A stretch of 64,000 nt of DNA from Pseudomonadales bacterium (GTDB lineage: Bacteria; Pseudomonadota; Gammaproteobacteria; Pseudomonadales; Azotimanducaceae), in NCBI GenBank assembly GCA_019634925.1, contig JAHCAL010000002.1, positions 496,001 to 560,000 of the forward strand, in the 5' to 3' direction. Positions 33,607-44,121 of the stretch are shown piece by piece. The notes under the pieces were generated by a model that was not told where the DNA came from, ran no database searches, and worked only from the letters and a program-made list of their open reading frames with translations. Both the position numbers and the translations under genes were made by a program. The stretch's first letter is position 1, and the number at the start of each line of letters is the position of its first letter.

Positions 33607-34903
33607 CGTCGGCCTCCTTGATTACAAGGTCCAAGTCCTCTGGGACAACAAGTTCGTCCAGCCGCGCTGGCTCTATCGCGCCAGTCCCCTCAACTAGGAC
33701 AAATGCCATGTCCGTTTCTCCTTGCGCTAGATTTCGCGAGCCGAAGAACGTCCCGGCCTCTGGCGGATCTGTGATTGGAGTTGCTTTCTCGAAATCTATG
33801 CCGCTGATTGTCTGCGAGTTAGGACCGGGGGCAAGGCGCACACGACCCCTCACGTAGTCATAGATACCTCTTTGTGCATCAATCCGAACAACCTGAGAAA
33901 GCCATATGACCTGAGGTCGGAAACTCAGGCGAAATCCTTTCAGGATTACATGCGCATCCCCAAGTTCGAGGGTAGTTGTCTTTTTGAACCGGAAGTCCGA
34001 CGTGATCAGATCATCTGTGCCAAGTTCGAGTTTTGGATTGATGATGGCTATTAGCGCGGCTTTCAGCACCAGCCATGCCATCACTGAGCCGCCATTGTGC
34101 CTTAAGGCTTGCGCATCAGCAGACCACGCGTCTCGAATGCGTGGCCCGTCGCTTTCGTTAATGGTGAATGGCTGAACGTTCAGCGGGTGAACGCGAATCT
34201 TGCGAAGGTATATTTCTTCTTCAATTACTGCTTTCGCAGCCGTGTTCCCCGATGCAAGAACAGAGATTAGGCCGATCCCTTTCCTTTTGGCCTTTCTTAT
34301 GGCCGCACTATCGAAGCCTGTATTACTGCAAATGAGGACGGAATCTGCGTTGAAATCTGCTCGCTTTGAATCTACCGCGTCAACCAAATCGATCGGCGCA
34401 GGGCGGGCGGTATGCGCATCAAATACTTCGATCAATGTAGTTCTTTTGGCTGGCCCGAGTGTAGACCGAACTTCCAGTCCTATGCTTCTAGCCCCATCCG
34501 GCCCCACCTTTTTCCCCCCAATATAAACTTCCGCGTGAGGCTCAAATGCCTTGATTGTTTCGGCTACTAGCTCTCGGTAGGAATCGTCATCTAGATCGAT
34601 GTGTTCTGCTAATGTGTCTGCCGTGACTTCTTGGTCAGATGGCTTATCTATCTTCGGCTGCACATCGATTTTGGTGTGGCGACGCTCCGAAACTAGCAGC
34701 ATTACAAGCAACACAACTACGGAAACATGCAGCAAGTTTTCAAACCATGGCGGCGGGGCTTCTACCAAAAAAATCCAAACGCCAGCTAGCCATCCGGGGT
34801 CTTCTACTCTGGATAGCACAAAGTCCACGTCACCCGCCCTCTGAACGACGACGAGCACAAGGTTTATCAGTGTAAGAACGCCAAGAAATGGGTTCTTTGG
34901 CAT
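33584..34903 (-). CDS. Membrane-anchored, restriction-endonuclease-like passenger protein
   Basis: A 439-aa protein. Two hydrophobic helices near the N-terminus (FLGVLTLINLVLVVV; LLHVSVVVLLVMLLV) bracket a short loop. From about residue 100 a domain like the Mrr-type endonuclease fold appears: SYRELVAETIKAFEPHAEVY, RSIGLEVRSTLGPAKRTTLIEVFDAH, and SVLICSNTGFDSAAIRKAKRKGIGLISV. The usual E-x-K is not clear (EVF in its place), so catalysis is uncertain. A C-terminal domain of about 200 residues is unfamiliar. ATG at 34903 is used; a TTG lies two codons upstream. As cargo of a transposon it may serve in defence, but that is conjecture. Confidence 0.6.
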   Translation of the reverse strand: MPKNPFLGVLTLINLVLVVVQRAGDVDFVLSRVEDPGWLAGVWIFLVEAPPPWFENLLHVSVVVLLVMLLVSERRHTKIDVQPKIDKPSDQEVTADTLAEHIDLDDDSYRELVAETIKAFEPHAEVYIGGKKVGPDGARSIGLEVRSTLGPAKRTTLIEVFDAHTARPAPIDLVDAVDSKRADFNADSVLICSNTGFDSAAIRKAKRKGIGLISVLASGNTAAKAVIEEEIYLRKIRVHPLNVQPFTINESDGPRIRDAWSADAQALRHNGGSVMAWLVLKAALIAIINPKLELGTDDLITSDFRFKKTTTLELGDAHVILKGFRLSFRPQVIWLSQVVRIDAQRGIYDYVRGRVRLAPGPNSQTISGIDFEKATPITDPPEAGTFFGSRNLAQGETDMAFVLVEGTGAIEPARLDELVVPEDLDLVIKEADDAEAKQR

Positions 34904-34981
34904 TAGCAAGGGCGACGCACCCCCAACTTATCCCCAAAGGAAGCATACTACATATCTCCCAATACGTACGCCAATGGGACA

Positions 34982-35001
34982 ATATCGATCAACTTTGATA
35001 T
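34982..35001. promoter_or_regulatory. Palindrome at the right transposon junction (rebuilt operator)
   Basis: ATATCGATCAACTTTGATAT, with the left ATATCG supplied by the transposon end and the right TTGATAT by the chromosome. It lies 12 bp before the start codon of the ArsR-methyltransferase gene, where an autoregulatory operator would be expected. Confidence 0.5.
34988..34995. repeat. 8-bp target-site duplication, right copy (ATCAACTT)
   Basis: Matches 32465-32472 exactly and marks the right boundary of the IS1595 element. Confidence 0.85.
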
Positions 35002-35013
35002 GCGATTCGGCCG

Positions 35014-36051
35014 ATGATAGGATCGCGACCCTCACTGGCCATCGGCTCCGACGTGTCCGTCAGCAAGCCTCGAGTTCCATCAGACTCCGACGACCTTGCG
35101 CCGCGCCCTGCGGACGTCCTGGTCACCGCGGCCAAGGCCATCGCGGATCGGCTGCGGGTGAACGTCCTGCGCGTGCTGAAAGAGGACTCCTACGGCGTGC
35201 TCGAGTTGTGCAGCATCCTCGATATCGCCCAACCCGCGCTCAGCCATCACCTCAAGGTGCTCCACGAGGCCGGCATGACCGCCCGGCGCCGCGAGGGCAC
35301 CAGCGTGTTCTACCGACGCGCCCCGGCGGCCAGCCCGCTGCATGCTGCCATGCTCGCCGCCGTGGATGCCGTCGACCTGACGCCGGCGCAACGGCTGCAG
35401 ATCGAGCGTATTCATCTCGAGCGCAATCTGCGCAGCCAGGCATTCTTTGCACAGCACGCTGCCGACTTCGCGACCCAGCAGGCACGTATCAGCGAAACCG
35501 CCGTCTATCTGCCGAGCGTGCTGGAACTCATCGACCGGGTGCTCGGCAGCGACGGTTCCGACCTGGCCGCGGGCACCGCACTCGAGATCGGCCCGGGCGA
35601 AGGCGAACTCCTGGCCCATCTGGCTGCCCGTTTCGCGCACGTGGTGGCCATCGACAACGAGCCGGCGATGCTGAAGCGCTGTGCATCGGTGGTCGCCGAA
35701 CTCGCCAACGTGCGCCTGCTCAACCGTGATTTCACCACGCTGCCGAGCATCGCCCGGTACCGGCTCGTGGTGGCCGCCATGGTGCTGCACCACATGGCCT
35801 CGCCCGCGCGCATGTTCCAGCACGCACGGCGTCTGGTCGCGAGCGGCGGCATGCTGCTGATCGTCGAACTCTGCCGGCACGACCGCGAGTGGGTGCGCGA
35901 TGCGTGCGGCGACCTGTGGCTCGGCTTCGAGCCGCAGGAACTCACCGACTGGGCGGGCCGCGCCGGCTTCCAGCGCGGCGAATCGCAGTTCCTCGCCCAG
36001 CGCAACGGTTTCCAGATCCAGATCCACTGCTTCCGCAACAGCTCTCATTGA
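35014..36051 (+). CDS. ArsR-type regulator fused to a SAM-methyltransferase-like domain (SahR-like)
   Basis: A 345-aa two-domain protein. The ArsR winged helix lies at about residues 30-105 (AKAIADRLRVNVLRVLKEDS, IAQPALSHHLKVLHEAGMTA). A class I methyltransferase-like domain follows, with the SAM-binding LEIGPGEGELLAHLAARF and VVAIDNEPAMLKR. It is 9 bp upstream of ahcY. ArsR-family regulators of SAH and methionine metabolism (SahR) are known in Proteobacteria; sensing SAM or SAH through the second domain would fit. The start may be ATG 35014 or GTG 35053; neither has a good ribosome-binding site. The transposon sits immediately upstream and may have changed its promoter. Confidence 0.82.
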   Translation: MIGSRPSLAIGSDVSVSKPRVPSDSDDLAPRPADVLVTAAKAIADRLRVNVLRVLKEDSYGVLELCSILDIAQPALSHHLKVLHEAGMTARRREGTSVFYRRAPAASPLHAAMLAAVDAVDLTPAQRLQIERIHLERNLRSQAFFAQHAADFATQQARISETAVYLPSVLELIDRVLGSDGSDLAAGTALEIGPGEGELLAHLAARFAHVVAIDNEPAMLKRCASVVAELANVRLLNRDFTTLPSIARYRLVVAAMVLHHMASPARMFQHARRLVASGGMLLIVELCRHDREWVRDACGDLWLGFEPQELTDWAGRAGFQRGESQFLAQRNGFQIQIHCFRNSSH

Positions 36052-36060
36052 GGAATCGAC

Positions 36061-37422
<1,362 letters not shown>

Positions 37423-37468
37423 GGGTCGCAGAGTACAGTGGCGCCCGTTCCAGCCGGAGGGCGCCCAC

Positions 37469-37855
37469 ATGACCATTCCCCTATGGTGTCTGCTGATCGC
37501 GGTCGTCCTGCCCCACGTGCTGGCCGGCATTGGTGGTTACCACCGCAGCCGCCAACCGGGCGGATTCGACAACAACAACCCGCGTGAGCAGGCGAAGACG
37601 CTCTCCGGGGCAGGGGCGCGTGCGTATGCTGCGCAGCAGAATGCCTGGGAAGCACTGGCGGTATTCTCGGTGGCGGTGTTGGTGGCCCACATCAGGGGGG
37701 CGGATCCACAGATGTCGGCGTGGCTGGCCCTTGCGTGGGTCGTGTTTCGCATTCTGCACGCAATCTGTTATCTCGCCGATCTCGCAACGCTGCGCTCGCT
37801 CGTCTACTTCGGCGCCCTGACCTGCGCCGTCTGGCTGTTCCTGCTCGGACCATGA
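37469..37855 (+). CDS. MAPEG family membrane protein
   Basis: A 128-aa integral membrane protein of the MAPEG (eicosanoid and glutathione metabolism) family. Four helices are apparent; the family motif appears in the middle as GARAYAAQQNAWEALAVFSVAVL, and the last helices are RILHAICYLADLATLRSLVY and GALTCAVWLFLLG. Bacterial members may act as glutathione transferases or peroxidases, but activity is rarely shown. GGAGGG precedes the ATG. It overlaps the thioesterase gene by 4 bp. Confidence 0.88.
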   Translation: MTIPLWCLLIAVVLPHVLAGIGGYHRSRQPGGFDNNNPREQAKTLSGAGARAYAAQQNAWEALAVFSVAVLVAHIRGADPQMSAWLALAWVVFRILHAICYLADLATLRSLVYFGALTCAVWLFLLGP

Positions 37856-38715
37856 CACACAACGAGACCAATGATCTTATCCAGCTGCTCGACCTCGAGG
37901 AGATCGAGCAGAACCATTACCGGGCGACCAGCCCCAACGAGGGCTGGCAGCGGGTGTACGGCGGGCAGGTCATCGGCCAGGCACTGGTCGCCGCTTCACG
38001 CACGGTGCCGGACGACCGACAGGCACATTCGCTGCACGGTTATTTCCTGCGACCCGGTGACACGACCATTCCGATTCTCTACAAGGTCGACCGCATCCGC
38101 GACGGCCGCAGCTTCACGACGCGGCGGGTCGTCGCCATCCAGCACGGCCGGGCGATCTTCAACATGTCGATCTCGTTCCAGGTTCCCGAACCGGGCATGG
38201 AGCACCAGTTCGACATGCCGGAGGCCCCGCCACCCGAGTCACTGCCCGACGAACAGGCGCTGCGCGAGCAGTGGCTCGCCGAATATCCGGAACTCCGCGG
38301 CGACTGGGTCAATCGCGAGCGCCCGATCGAGGTCCGGCCGGTCGATCCGGTGAACATCTTTCGACCCGAGAAGCGGCCACCCCGCCAGCTGTGCTGGATG
38401 CGCTGTCGCGACCGGCTGCCCGACGACGGCCGCCTGCACCAGTGCGTGCTCGCGTACCTTTCGGACTGGTCGCTCCTCGACACGGCCACCCTGCCGCACG
38501 GCGTGAGTTTCATGCAGCCGGACGCGCAGGTGGCAAGCCTCGATCACGCGATGTGGTTCCACCACCCGTTCCGGGCCGACGAGTGGCTGCTCTACGCGCA
38601 GGACAGCCCGAGCGCGAGCGGCGCGCGCGGCCTCAATCGCGGACTCATCTACACCCGTGACGGCCGCCTGGTGGCATCGGCCGCACAGGAAGGCCTGATC
38701 AGGATCCGTCACTGA
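37852..38715 (+). CDS. tesB: Acyl-CoA thioesterase II (TesB)
   Basis: A 287-aa double-hotdog thioesterase that hydrolyses acyl-CoAs to free acids. The first hotdog contains GWQRVYGGQVIGQALVAASR and HSLHGYFLRPGDTTIPILYK with DGRSFTTRRV; the second ends in SLDHAMWFHHPFRADEWLLY and GLNRGLIYTRDGRLVASAAQEG. These are the standard TesB blocks. The ATG at 37852 overlaps the MAPEG stop (ATGA). The protein is cytoplasmic and of normal length. Confidence 0.95.
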   Translation: MTHNETNDLIQLLDLEEIEQNHYRATSPNEGWQRVYGGQVIGQALVAASRTVPDDRQAHSLHGYFLRPGDTTIPILYKVDRIRDGRSFTTRRVVAIQHGRAIFNMSISFQVPEPGMEHQFDMPEAPPPESLPDEQALREQWLAEYPELRGDWVNRERPIEVRPVDPVNIFRPEKRPPRQLCWMRCRDRLPDDGRLHQCVLAYLSDWSLLDTATLPHGVSFMQPDAQVASLDHAMWFHHPFRADEWLLYAQDSPSASGARGLNRGLIYTRDGRLVASAAQEGLIRIRH

Positions 38716-38970
38716 GCGGCACCCGTACCTCGGCAGATGGATGCCGCGGCGCGGATACCACCTCTCGGCGGCGCTGCGAAAAATGTTACGAAACGGTTTC
38801 ACGCACGCACGAATTGCGGTAGCGTTGACACCGCTGTTTATGGCGCGTCGCCCGGGGCCCGCCATACCGGCGCCCGGGGGGCGGGAACTGCAACCAATAG
38901 AAAAAGCCATGCGTGCTGCCACCGGACCATCACGGCCCGCGACGGCGGCACAATACAGGAGATACGCAAT

Positions 38971-41496
38971 ATGGGCTTCAGAGAACGTCTCACGACGACT
39001 GCCGCCGTGTTCGTGGCGCTGGGCGTCACGACTTTCCACGCGCCGCCCGCGAGCGGTGCCCAATCAATCGAGGAAGTGGTGGTGGTGGGCACCCGCCGCG
39101 ACGGTCGTTCCGCCGAGGACTCGCCCGTTCCGGTGGACGTGCTCGGCGGCGACGAATTCGTGCGCCAGGGCAACACCGACATGGACGACCTGCTGCGCAT
39201 GCTCATCCCTTCGTACAACGTCAACGCACAGCCGATCAGCGACGCAGCGACCCTGATCCGGCCCGCCAAACTGCGCGGACTGCCGCCCGACAGCACGCTG
39301 GTGCTGGTGAACGGCAAGCGCCGGCATCGCTCCGCCGTGATCGCATTCCTCGGCGACGGCACCGCGGACGGTTCGCAGGGACCAGACATCTCGGTCATTC
39401 CGGGGATCGCACTCAAGCAGGTGGAAGTCCTGCGTGACGGCGCCGCGGCGCAGTACGGCTCCGATGCGATCGCCGGGGTGATCAACTTCGTGCTGCGCGA
39501 CAACGCGGAAGGCGGCACGGTGGAAGCGCGCTACGGCGAATTCTACGAAGGCGATGGCGATTCGATGCAGCTCGCCGCCAACGTCGGCTTCCCGCTCACC
39601 GACACCGGCTTCGCGAATTTCAGCGCCGAGGTCAAGCAGGTCGATCCGACCAGTCGCAGCGTACAGCGGGGCGACGCGGCAGCGCTGATCGCCGCTGGCA
39701 ACACGAACGTTCTCAATCCGGTCCAGGTCTGGGGATCGCCGGAAATCAAGGACGACTTCAAGCTGTTCGGGAATCTCGGGCTCGATCTCGGCAACGGCAG
39801 CGAAGCATACGCGTTCGGCAACTGGGCGCAGCGTACCGTCGAAGGCGGTTTCTTCTACCGCAACCCGAATACGCGGGACGGCGTTTTCAGCGCCGACGGC
39901 GGCAACACGATCCTGGTCGCGAACCTCGACCCGACCGCCGGCGCCTGCCCGGTGGTGCCTATCGTGAACGACGTTCCCGATCCGACCGCGCTAGCCGCGG
40001 TGGCAGCCCAGGCCAACTGCTTCGCCTTCAATCAGATCTTCCCGGGCGGCTTCACGCCGCAGTTCGGCGGTGACATCGACGACGCCAGCATCACCGGCGG
40101 CGTACGCGGCACGCTCGCGAACGGCGTGAACTACGACGTGAGCGCCAGCGTCGGACGCAGCGAAGTCTCGTTCTTCATCACCAATACGGTGAACCCCAAC
40201 CTGGCGTCGCTGCAGGAGAACATTCCGACCTCCTACCAACCGGGCGCATACATCCAGACCGACCGGATGATGAACCTCGATCTCTCCTATCCGATCGAGG
40301 TGGCCGGGTTCCACTCGCCGCTCAACATCGCCGGCGGCATCGAGTTCCGCAAGGAGATCTTCGAGATCCGCAATGGCGATGCGAACTCGTTCGCCATCGA
40401 CCCGAACCTTTCCGAACAGGGCTTCGGCATCGGCTCCAACGGCTTCCCCGGATTCCAGCCGCAGGACGCAGGTAAGAACGACCGCGGCAGCATCGGCGCC
40501 TATCTGGATCTCGAGGCGGACGTGACCGAACAGTTCTTGCTCGGCGTCGCCGTCCGGTACGAGGACTACGACGACTTCGGCGACACGCTGAACGGCAAGA
40601 TCGCGGGCCGGTTCCAGGTGACCGACACCTTCGCGGTGCGCGCTGCCGCCAGCACCGGTTTCCGTGCACCGACCGTCGGGCAGGCCAACGTACGCAACGT
40701 CACCACCGCCTTCACGGACGGCGAACTGCGCGACGAGGCGACCCTGCCGCCGACCAACCCGGTCGCAATCCAGCTCGGCGCGACGCCGCTCGATCCGGAA
40801 GAGTCGGTCAACCTGGCGTTCGGCTTCGTGTTCAACGTCGGCGATCTCGCGGTCACGCTCGACTACTTCAACATCGAGGTGAAGGATCGCATCGCGCTGA
40901 CATCGACGCTGCCGCTCAGCGATGCGGACCGCGCGGCACTGCTCGCGGCAGGGGTCACCGACGCGCTCAGCATATCCGGCGCACGCTTCTTCACCAACGA
41001 CTTCGACACGACCACCCAGGGCATCGACCTTGTGGCGACCTACCCGACCGAGCTGTTCGGTGGCGCCACCGAGTTCAGCTTCGTGGCCAACTGGACGAAG
41101 ACCGAGGTCGACTCGTTCAATCCGGACATCATCGGGCCGACCCGTGTGCGCCAGCTCGAGGAAAGCCTGCCGGAGAAGCGGTTCGCGCTGACCGCCAATC
41201 ATGCGCAGGGCCCCGTCAACGGCATGGTGCGGGTCAGCTGGTACGACGAGTACTTCGAGGCCCACCTCGACGACGGCACCCTGCCGATCGACGGTGATGC
41301 CGCCTTCATCGTCGACGTGGAACTGGGCTACGACTTCAACGAGAACTTCTCGGTGGTCGGCGGCGCCCAGAACCTCTTCAACGAGAAGGGCACCAAGAAC
41401 CCGTGGGCCGACATCGTCGGCGCCAAGTACGCCCCGATCTCGCCGTTCGGCTTCAACGGTGGGTTCTGGTACGTGCGCGGGCTCTACAACTTCTGA
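38971..41496 (+). CDS. TonB-dependent outer-membrane receptor
   Basis: An 841-aa receptor: signal peptide (LTTTAAVFVALGVTTFHAPP then SGA), TonB-box-like IEEVVVVGTRR, plug domain with RGLPPDSTLVLVNGKRRHRS and QVEVLRDGAAAQYGSDAIAG, and a beta-barrel closing with a C-terminal Phe (WYVRGLYNF). Substrate cannot be told; receptors with this plug pattern are common in organisms scavenging large organic molecules. AGGAG precedes the ATG at 38971. An in-frame upstream extension has no homology and is ignored. A hairpin follows the stop. Confidence 0.93.
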   Translation: MGFRERLTTTAAVFVALGVTTFHAPPASGAQSIEEVVVVGTRRDGRSAEDSPVPVDVLGGDEFVRQGNTDMDDLLRMLIPSYNVNAQPISDAATLIRPAKLRGLPPDSTLVLVNGKRRHRSAVIAFLGDGTADGSQGPDISVIPGIALKQVEVLRDGAAAQYGSDAIAGVINFVLRDNAEGGTVEARYGEFYEGDGDSMQLAANVGFPLTDTGFANFSAEVKQVDPTSRSVQRGDAAALIAAGNTNVLNPVQVWGSPEIKDDFKLFGNLGLDLGNGSEAYAFGNWAQRTVEGGFFYRNPNTRDGVFSADGGNTILVANLDPTAGACPVVPIVNDVPDPTALAAVAAQANCFAFNQIFPGGFTPQFGGDIDDASITGGVRGTLANGVNYDVSASVGRSEVSFFITNTVNPNLASLQENIPTSYQPGAYIQTDRMMNLDLSYPIEVAGFHSPLNIAGGIEFRKEIFEIRNGDANSFAIDPNLSEQGFGIGSNGFPGFQPQDAGKNDRGSIGAYLDLEADVTEQFLLGVAVRYEDYDDFGDTLNGKIAGRFQVTDTFAVRAAASTGFRAPTVGQANVRNVTTAFTDGELRDEATLPPTNPVAIQLGATPLDPEESVNLAFGFVFNVGDLAVTLDYFNIEVKDRIALTSTLPLSDADRAALLAAGVTDALSISGARFFTNDFDTTTQGIDLVATYPTELFGGATEFSFVANWTKTEVDSFNPDIIGPTRVRQLEESLPEKRFALTANHAQGPVNGMVRVSWYDEYFEAHLDDGTLPIDGDAAFIVDVELGYDFNENFSVVGGAQNLFNEKGTKNPWADIVGAKYAPISPFGFNGGFWYVRGLYNF

Positions 41497-41509
41497 CCGC
41501 AAAGGTCAT

Positions 41510-41542
41510 GGTGCCGGCAGGTCGTTCGACCTCGCCGGCACC
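41510..41542 (+). terminator. Strong hairpin after the TonB receptor
   Basis: Outer stem GGTGCCGGC/GCCGGCACC (9 bp) encloses a second stem AGGTCG/CGACCT with a single bulged C. No T-run follows, so it may act with Rho or as an mRNA-stabilising end. Confidence 0.55.
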
Positions 41543-41618
41543 AGACGCCGGTATACAGGCAATTCGGGCTTCTGGATAATAGCCGGCTGCATCGCCGACT
41601 GATCATCCGAGGTACCGA

Positions 41619-42569
41619 GTGGCCGAACCCGCACCAGACATCAATCAGATCACCGCGTCCGTCGAGTCGCTCAAGACCGAACTCGAGGCCCACCGCTACA
41701 TCTGCAGCGATCAGATCGCGACCGCGGTCTACCTGGCCTTCCATCTGCGCAAACCGATTCTTATCGAAGGACCGCCCGGCGTAGGCAAGACCGAGCTGGC
41801 CAAGACCACTGCGCAGATGTTCGACCTGCCGCTGATCCGCCTGCAGTGCTACGAGGGGCTCGACGAAGCCAAGGCGATCTACGAGTGGAAGTACGGCAAA
41901 CAGCTTCTTTACACGCAGGTCCTCAAAGAGACGCTCGACGAGGTCCTGCAGGGGGCCAAGGGCTTCGCGGAGTCGGTGCGCCGCCTGCACGAGTTCGGCG
42001 ACATCTTCTTTTCAGAGGAATTCCTCGAGCCGCGTCCGCTCATGAAGGCGCTGAAATCGGAGACCGGCTGCATCCTGCTGATCGACGAGGTCGACAAGTC
42101 CGACCACGAATTCGAATCCCTGCTGCTCGAGATGCTCTCCGATTTCCAGCTGTCGATTCCCGAGATCGGGACGATCAAGGCGACGAAGGAGCCACCGATC
42201 GTATTCCTGACCAGCAATAACACACGTGAGATCTCGGACGCACTGAAGCGCCGTTGCCTGCACCTGTACATACCGTTCCCCGACGTCGAACTCGAGCAGC
42301 GCATCATCCACGCCCGCGTCCCGGAGATTCCGCCGGAGCTGCGTCGGCAGCTCGTCAAGTTCATCCACGAACTCCGCGACCTGGATCTCAAGAAGGTGCC
42401 CGCCATCAGCGAGACCATCGACTGGGCCAGGACGCTGCTGCTGCTGCACACCGAATCGCTCGATCCGCAGCTGATCCGCGACACGCTGAACGTCATCCTG
42501 AAATTCCAGGAAGACATCGAGAGTGTGCAGAGCGAGCTGACGACCCTCGTCCAGCGCGTGTCGAAGTAA
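41619..42569 (+). CDS. MoxR-family AAA+ ATPase
   Basis: A 316-aa AAA+ ATPase. Walker A is GPPGVGKT at residues 51-58, Walker B is ILLIDEVDK, sensor 1 lies in IVFLTSNNTREISDALKRR with the arginine finger following. MoxR proteins work with a VWA-domain partner in metal insertion or assembly of protein complexes. The start is GTG at 41619 with GAGGT upstream. The VWA gene begins 28 bp after its stop, confirming the usual pair. Confidence 0.93.
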   Translation: MAEPAPDINQITASVESLKTELEAHRYICSDQIATAVYLAFHLRKPILIEGPPGVGKTELAKTTAQMFDLPLIRLQCYEGLDEAKAIYEWKYGKQLLYTQVLKETLDEVLQGAKGFAESVRRLHEFGDIFFSEEFLEPRPLMKALKSETGCILLIDEVDKSDHEFESLLLEMLSDFQLSIPEIGTIKATKEPPIVFLTSNNTREISDALKRRCLHLYIPFPDVELEQRIIHARVPEIPPELRRQLVKFIHELRDLDLKKVPAISETIDWARTLLLLHTESLDPQLIRDTLNVILKFQEDIESVQSELTTLVQRVSK

Positions 42570-42597
42570 GCGTCCAAGGCAGCCACTGCATCGCACC

Positions 42598-44085
42598 ATG
42601 GACCGCACGCTGACCAACTTCATCCGGGCGCTGCGCAACGCCGACGTGCGCATCTCCACCGCCGAGACGCTCGATGCGCTCTCGGTCGTGGAGCTGGTCG
42701 GCTATACCGACCGCGGCGCGCTGAAGCGCGCGCTTTCGCTCGCGCTGCCCAAGACCGCGGACGAAAAGGCCGCGTTCGACGTCTGCTTCGAGCAGTTCTT
42801 CGCGTTCGAGGACATCCAGGGCGAACTTGGCCTGCCTGAGCCCGGTGACGCGGACGATGCCGACGACGGAATGGACGCCGACGCCCGGGGCGGCGAAGGC
42901 GGTGGCGGCGGCGGCCAGCAGGCCGGCGGGAAGGGTGGCAAGAAGAAACGCAAACCCGGCGGCGACCAGCTACGCCCCGAGGAGCCCGAGGAGGACCTCG
43001 GCCCCGGCGAGATGAGCGAGGCGGCTTCCCCGCTCGGCCAGCTGCTGATGCACGACTCCAAGGTCGAGCTCTCGGTCGCGACCGCGGAGGCCGGCGAAGC
43101 GGTCGGCATCCGCGAGATCCAGGTGTTCACCCAGAAAGGTCTCTTCACCCGCAAGATCATGGACCAGATGGGACTCGCGGACCTCAATCGCGAGATCACC
43201 GACCTGCGCGACAGCCGTCGTATTCCCGAGCGGCGCCTGGGCCAGGAGCTGAAACGCCGGCGCGAATGGTTGCGCGAACAGGTGCGCGACTACGTCGAGC
43301 GGCAGTTCCTCCTGCACGCGGACGCAACGGGCCATCGCCTGCGCGAGGAACTGTTGCGCAAGGTGAAGCTATCCAACGTCGAACAGCGCAACTTCCGCCT
43401 GATCCAGGAAGTCGTGTTCAAGATGGCGAAGAAGCTCGCCGCCCTGCACTCACGCCGCAAGAAGGTCTTCAAACGCGGCCAGTTGAACGTACCGCGCACG
43501 CTCAGGCACAACATGGCCTACGACGGTGCGATCTTCGACCTGCACTGGAAGTCGGTGAAGATCGACCGGCCCAAGGTCTTCGCGATCTGCGACGTGTCGG
43601 GCTCCGTCGCCAACTACGCGCGCTTCATGTTGATGTTCCTCTACAGCCTCGAGGAAGTGATGCCTAAGGTGCGGTCGTTCGCGTTTTCCTCGGACCTGGC
43701 CGAAGTGACCGACCTCTTCGAGCACAACAAAATCGAGGACGCCATCGCGAAGACACTGCGCGACTACGCCGGCGGCTCGACCGACTACGGTCAGGCGCTC
43801 TCCGACTTCCGCAAGCTGTGCCTGGACGAGGTGGACAACCGCACTACGATCGTCATCCTGGGCGATGCGCGCAACAACTACGGCAACCCGCGCACCGACA
43901 TCATGAAAGAGCTGTACGACCGCTGCAAACGGCTGATCTGGCTCAATCCCGAGCCGCGCAACAGCTGGTTCGTGGGTGATTCGGAAATGCGGAAATATCT
44001 CGCGTACTGTCACCAGGCGGACGAGTGCAACAGCCTCCTGCATCTCGAGCGGGTGGTGGGCAATCTGTTGCGCAGCGTCCAATGA
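42598..44085 (+). CDS. VWA-domain protein, CoxE-like partner of MoxR
   Basis: A 495-aa cytoplasmic protein. An N-terminal helical region (residues 1-80) is followed by an acidic/Gly-rich linker (about 82-135) containing a polyglycine tract and a lysine patch. The C-terminal von Willebrand factor A domain has a complete MIDAS: D332-x-S-x-S in AICDVSGSVANYARF, a Thr in GGSTDYGQAL, and Asp in VILGDARNNYGNPR. CoxE-type proteins act with MoxR ATPases in maturing metalloenzymes. The client here is unknown; no molybdenum enzyme is nearby. Confidence 0.9.
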   Translation: MDRTLTNFIRALRNADVRISTAETLDALSVVELVGYTDRGALKRALSLALPKTADEKAAFDVCFEQFFAFEDIQGELGLPEPGDADDADDGMDADARGGEGGGGGGQQAGGKGGKKKRKPGGDQLRPEEPEEDLGPGEMSEAASPLGQLLMHDSKVELSVATAEAGEAVGIREIQVFTQKGLFTRKIMDQMGLADLNREITDLRDSRRIPERRLGQELKRRREWLREQVRDYVERQFLLHADATGHRLREELLRKVKLSNVEQRNFRLIQEVVFKMAKKLAALHSRRKKVFKRGQLNVPRTLRHNMAYDGAIFDLHWKSVKIDRPKVFAICDVSGSVANYARFMLMFLYSLEEVMPKVRSFAFSSDLAEVTDLFEHNKIEDAIAKTLRDYAGGSTDYGQALSDFRKLCLDEVDNRTTIVILGDARNNYGNPRTDIMKELYDRCKRLIWLNPEPRNSWFVGDSEMRKYLAYCHQADECNSLLHLERVVGNLLRSVQ

Positions 44086-44121
44086 ACGGCCTGCTCGGGG
44101 CAACCGTCGCGACACACGCGT

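Larger units (their letters stand above)
32473..34987. mobile_element. IS1595-family element with passenger genes
   Basis: A 2515-bp element. The left end CGATATTGTCCCCTTGACGT... and the reverse complement of the right end CGATATTGTCCCATTGGCGT... agree at 24 of 26 positions. It is flanked by the 8-bp duplication ATCAACTT. Inside are an intact transposase (plus strand) and, facing it, a 60-aa protein and a membrane-anchored nuclease-like protein (minus strand). The passenger half is visibly AT-richer than the chromosome, a sign of recent arrival. Intact ends, transposase and duplication suggest the copy is young and possibly mobile. Confidence 0.9.

Noticed and set aside
38825..38830. TTGACA as the -35 of the TonB receptor at 38971
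   Set aside because: No acceptable -10 lies 15-19 bp downstream, where the sequence is nearly all G and C.
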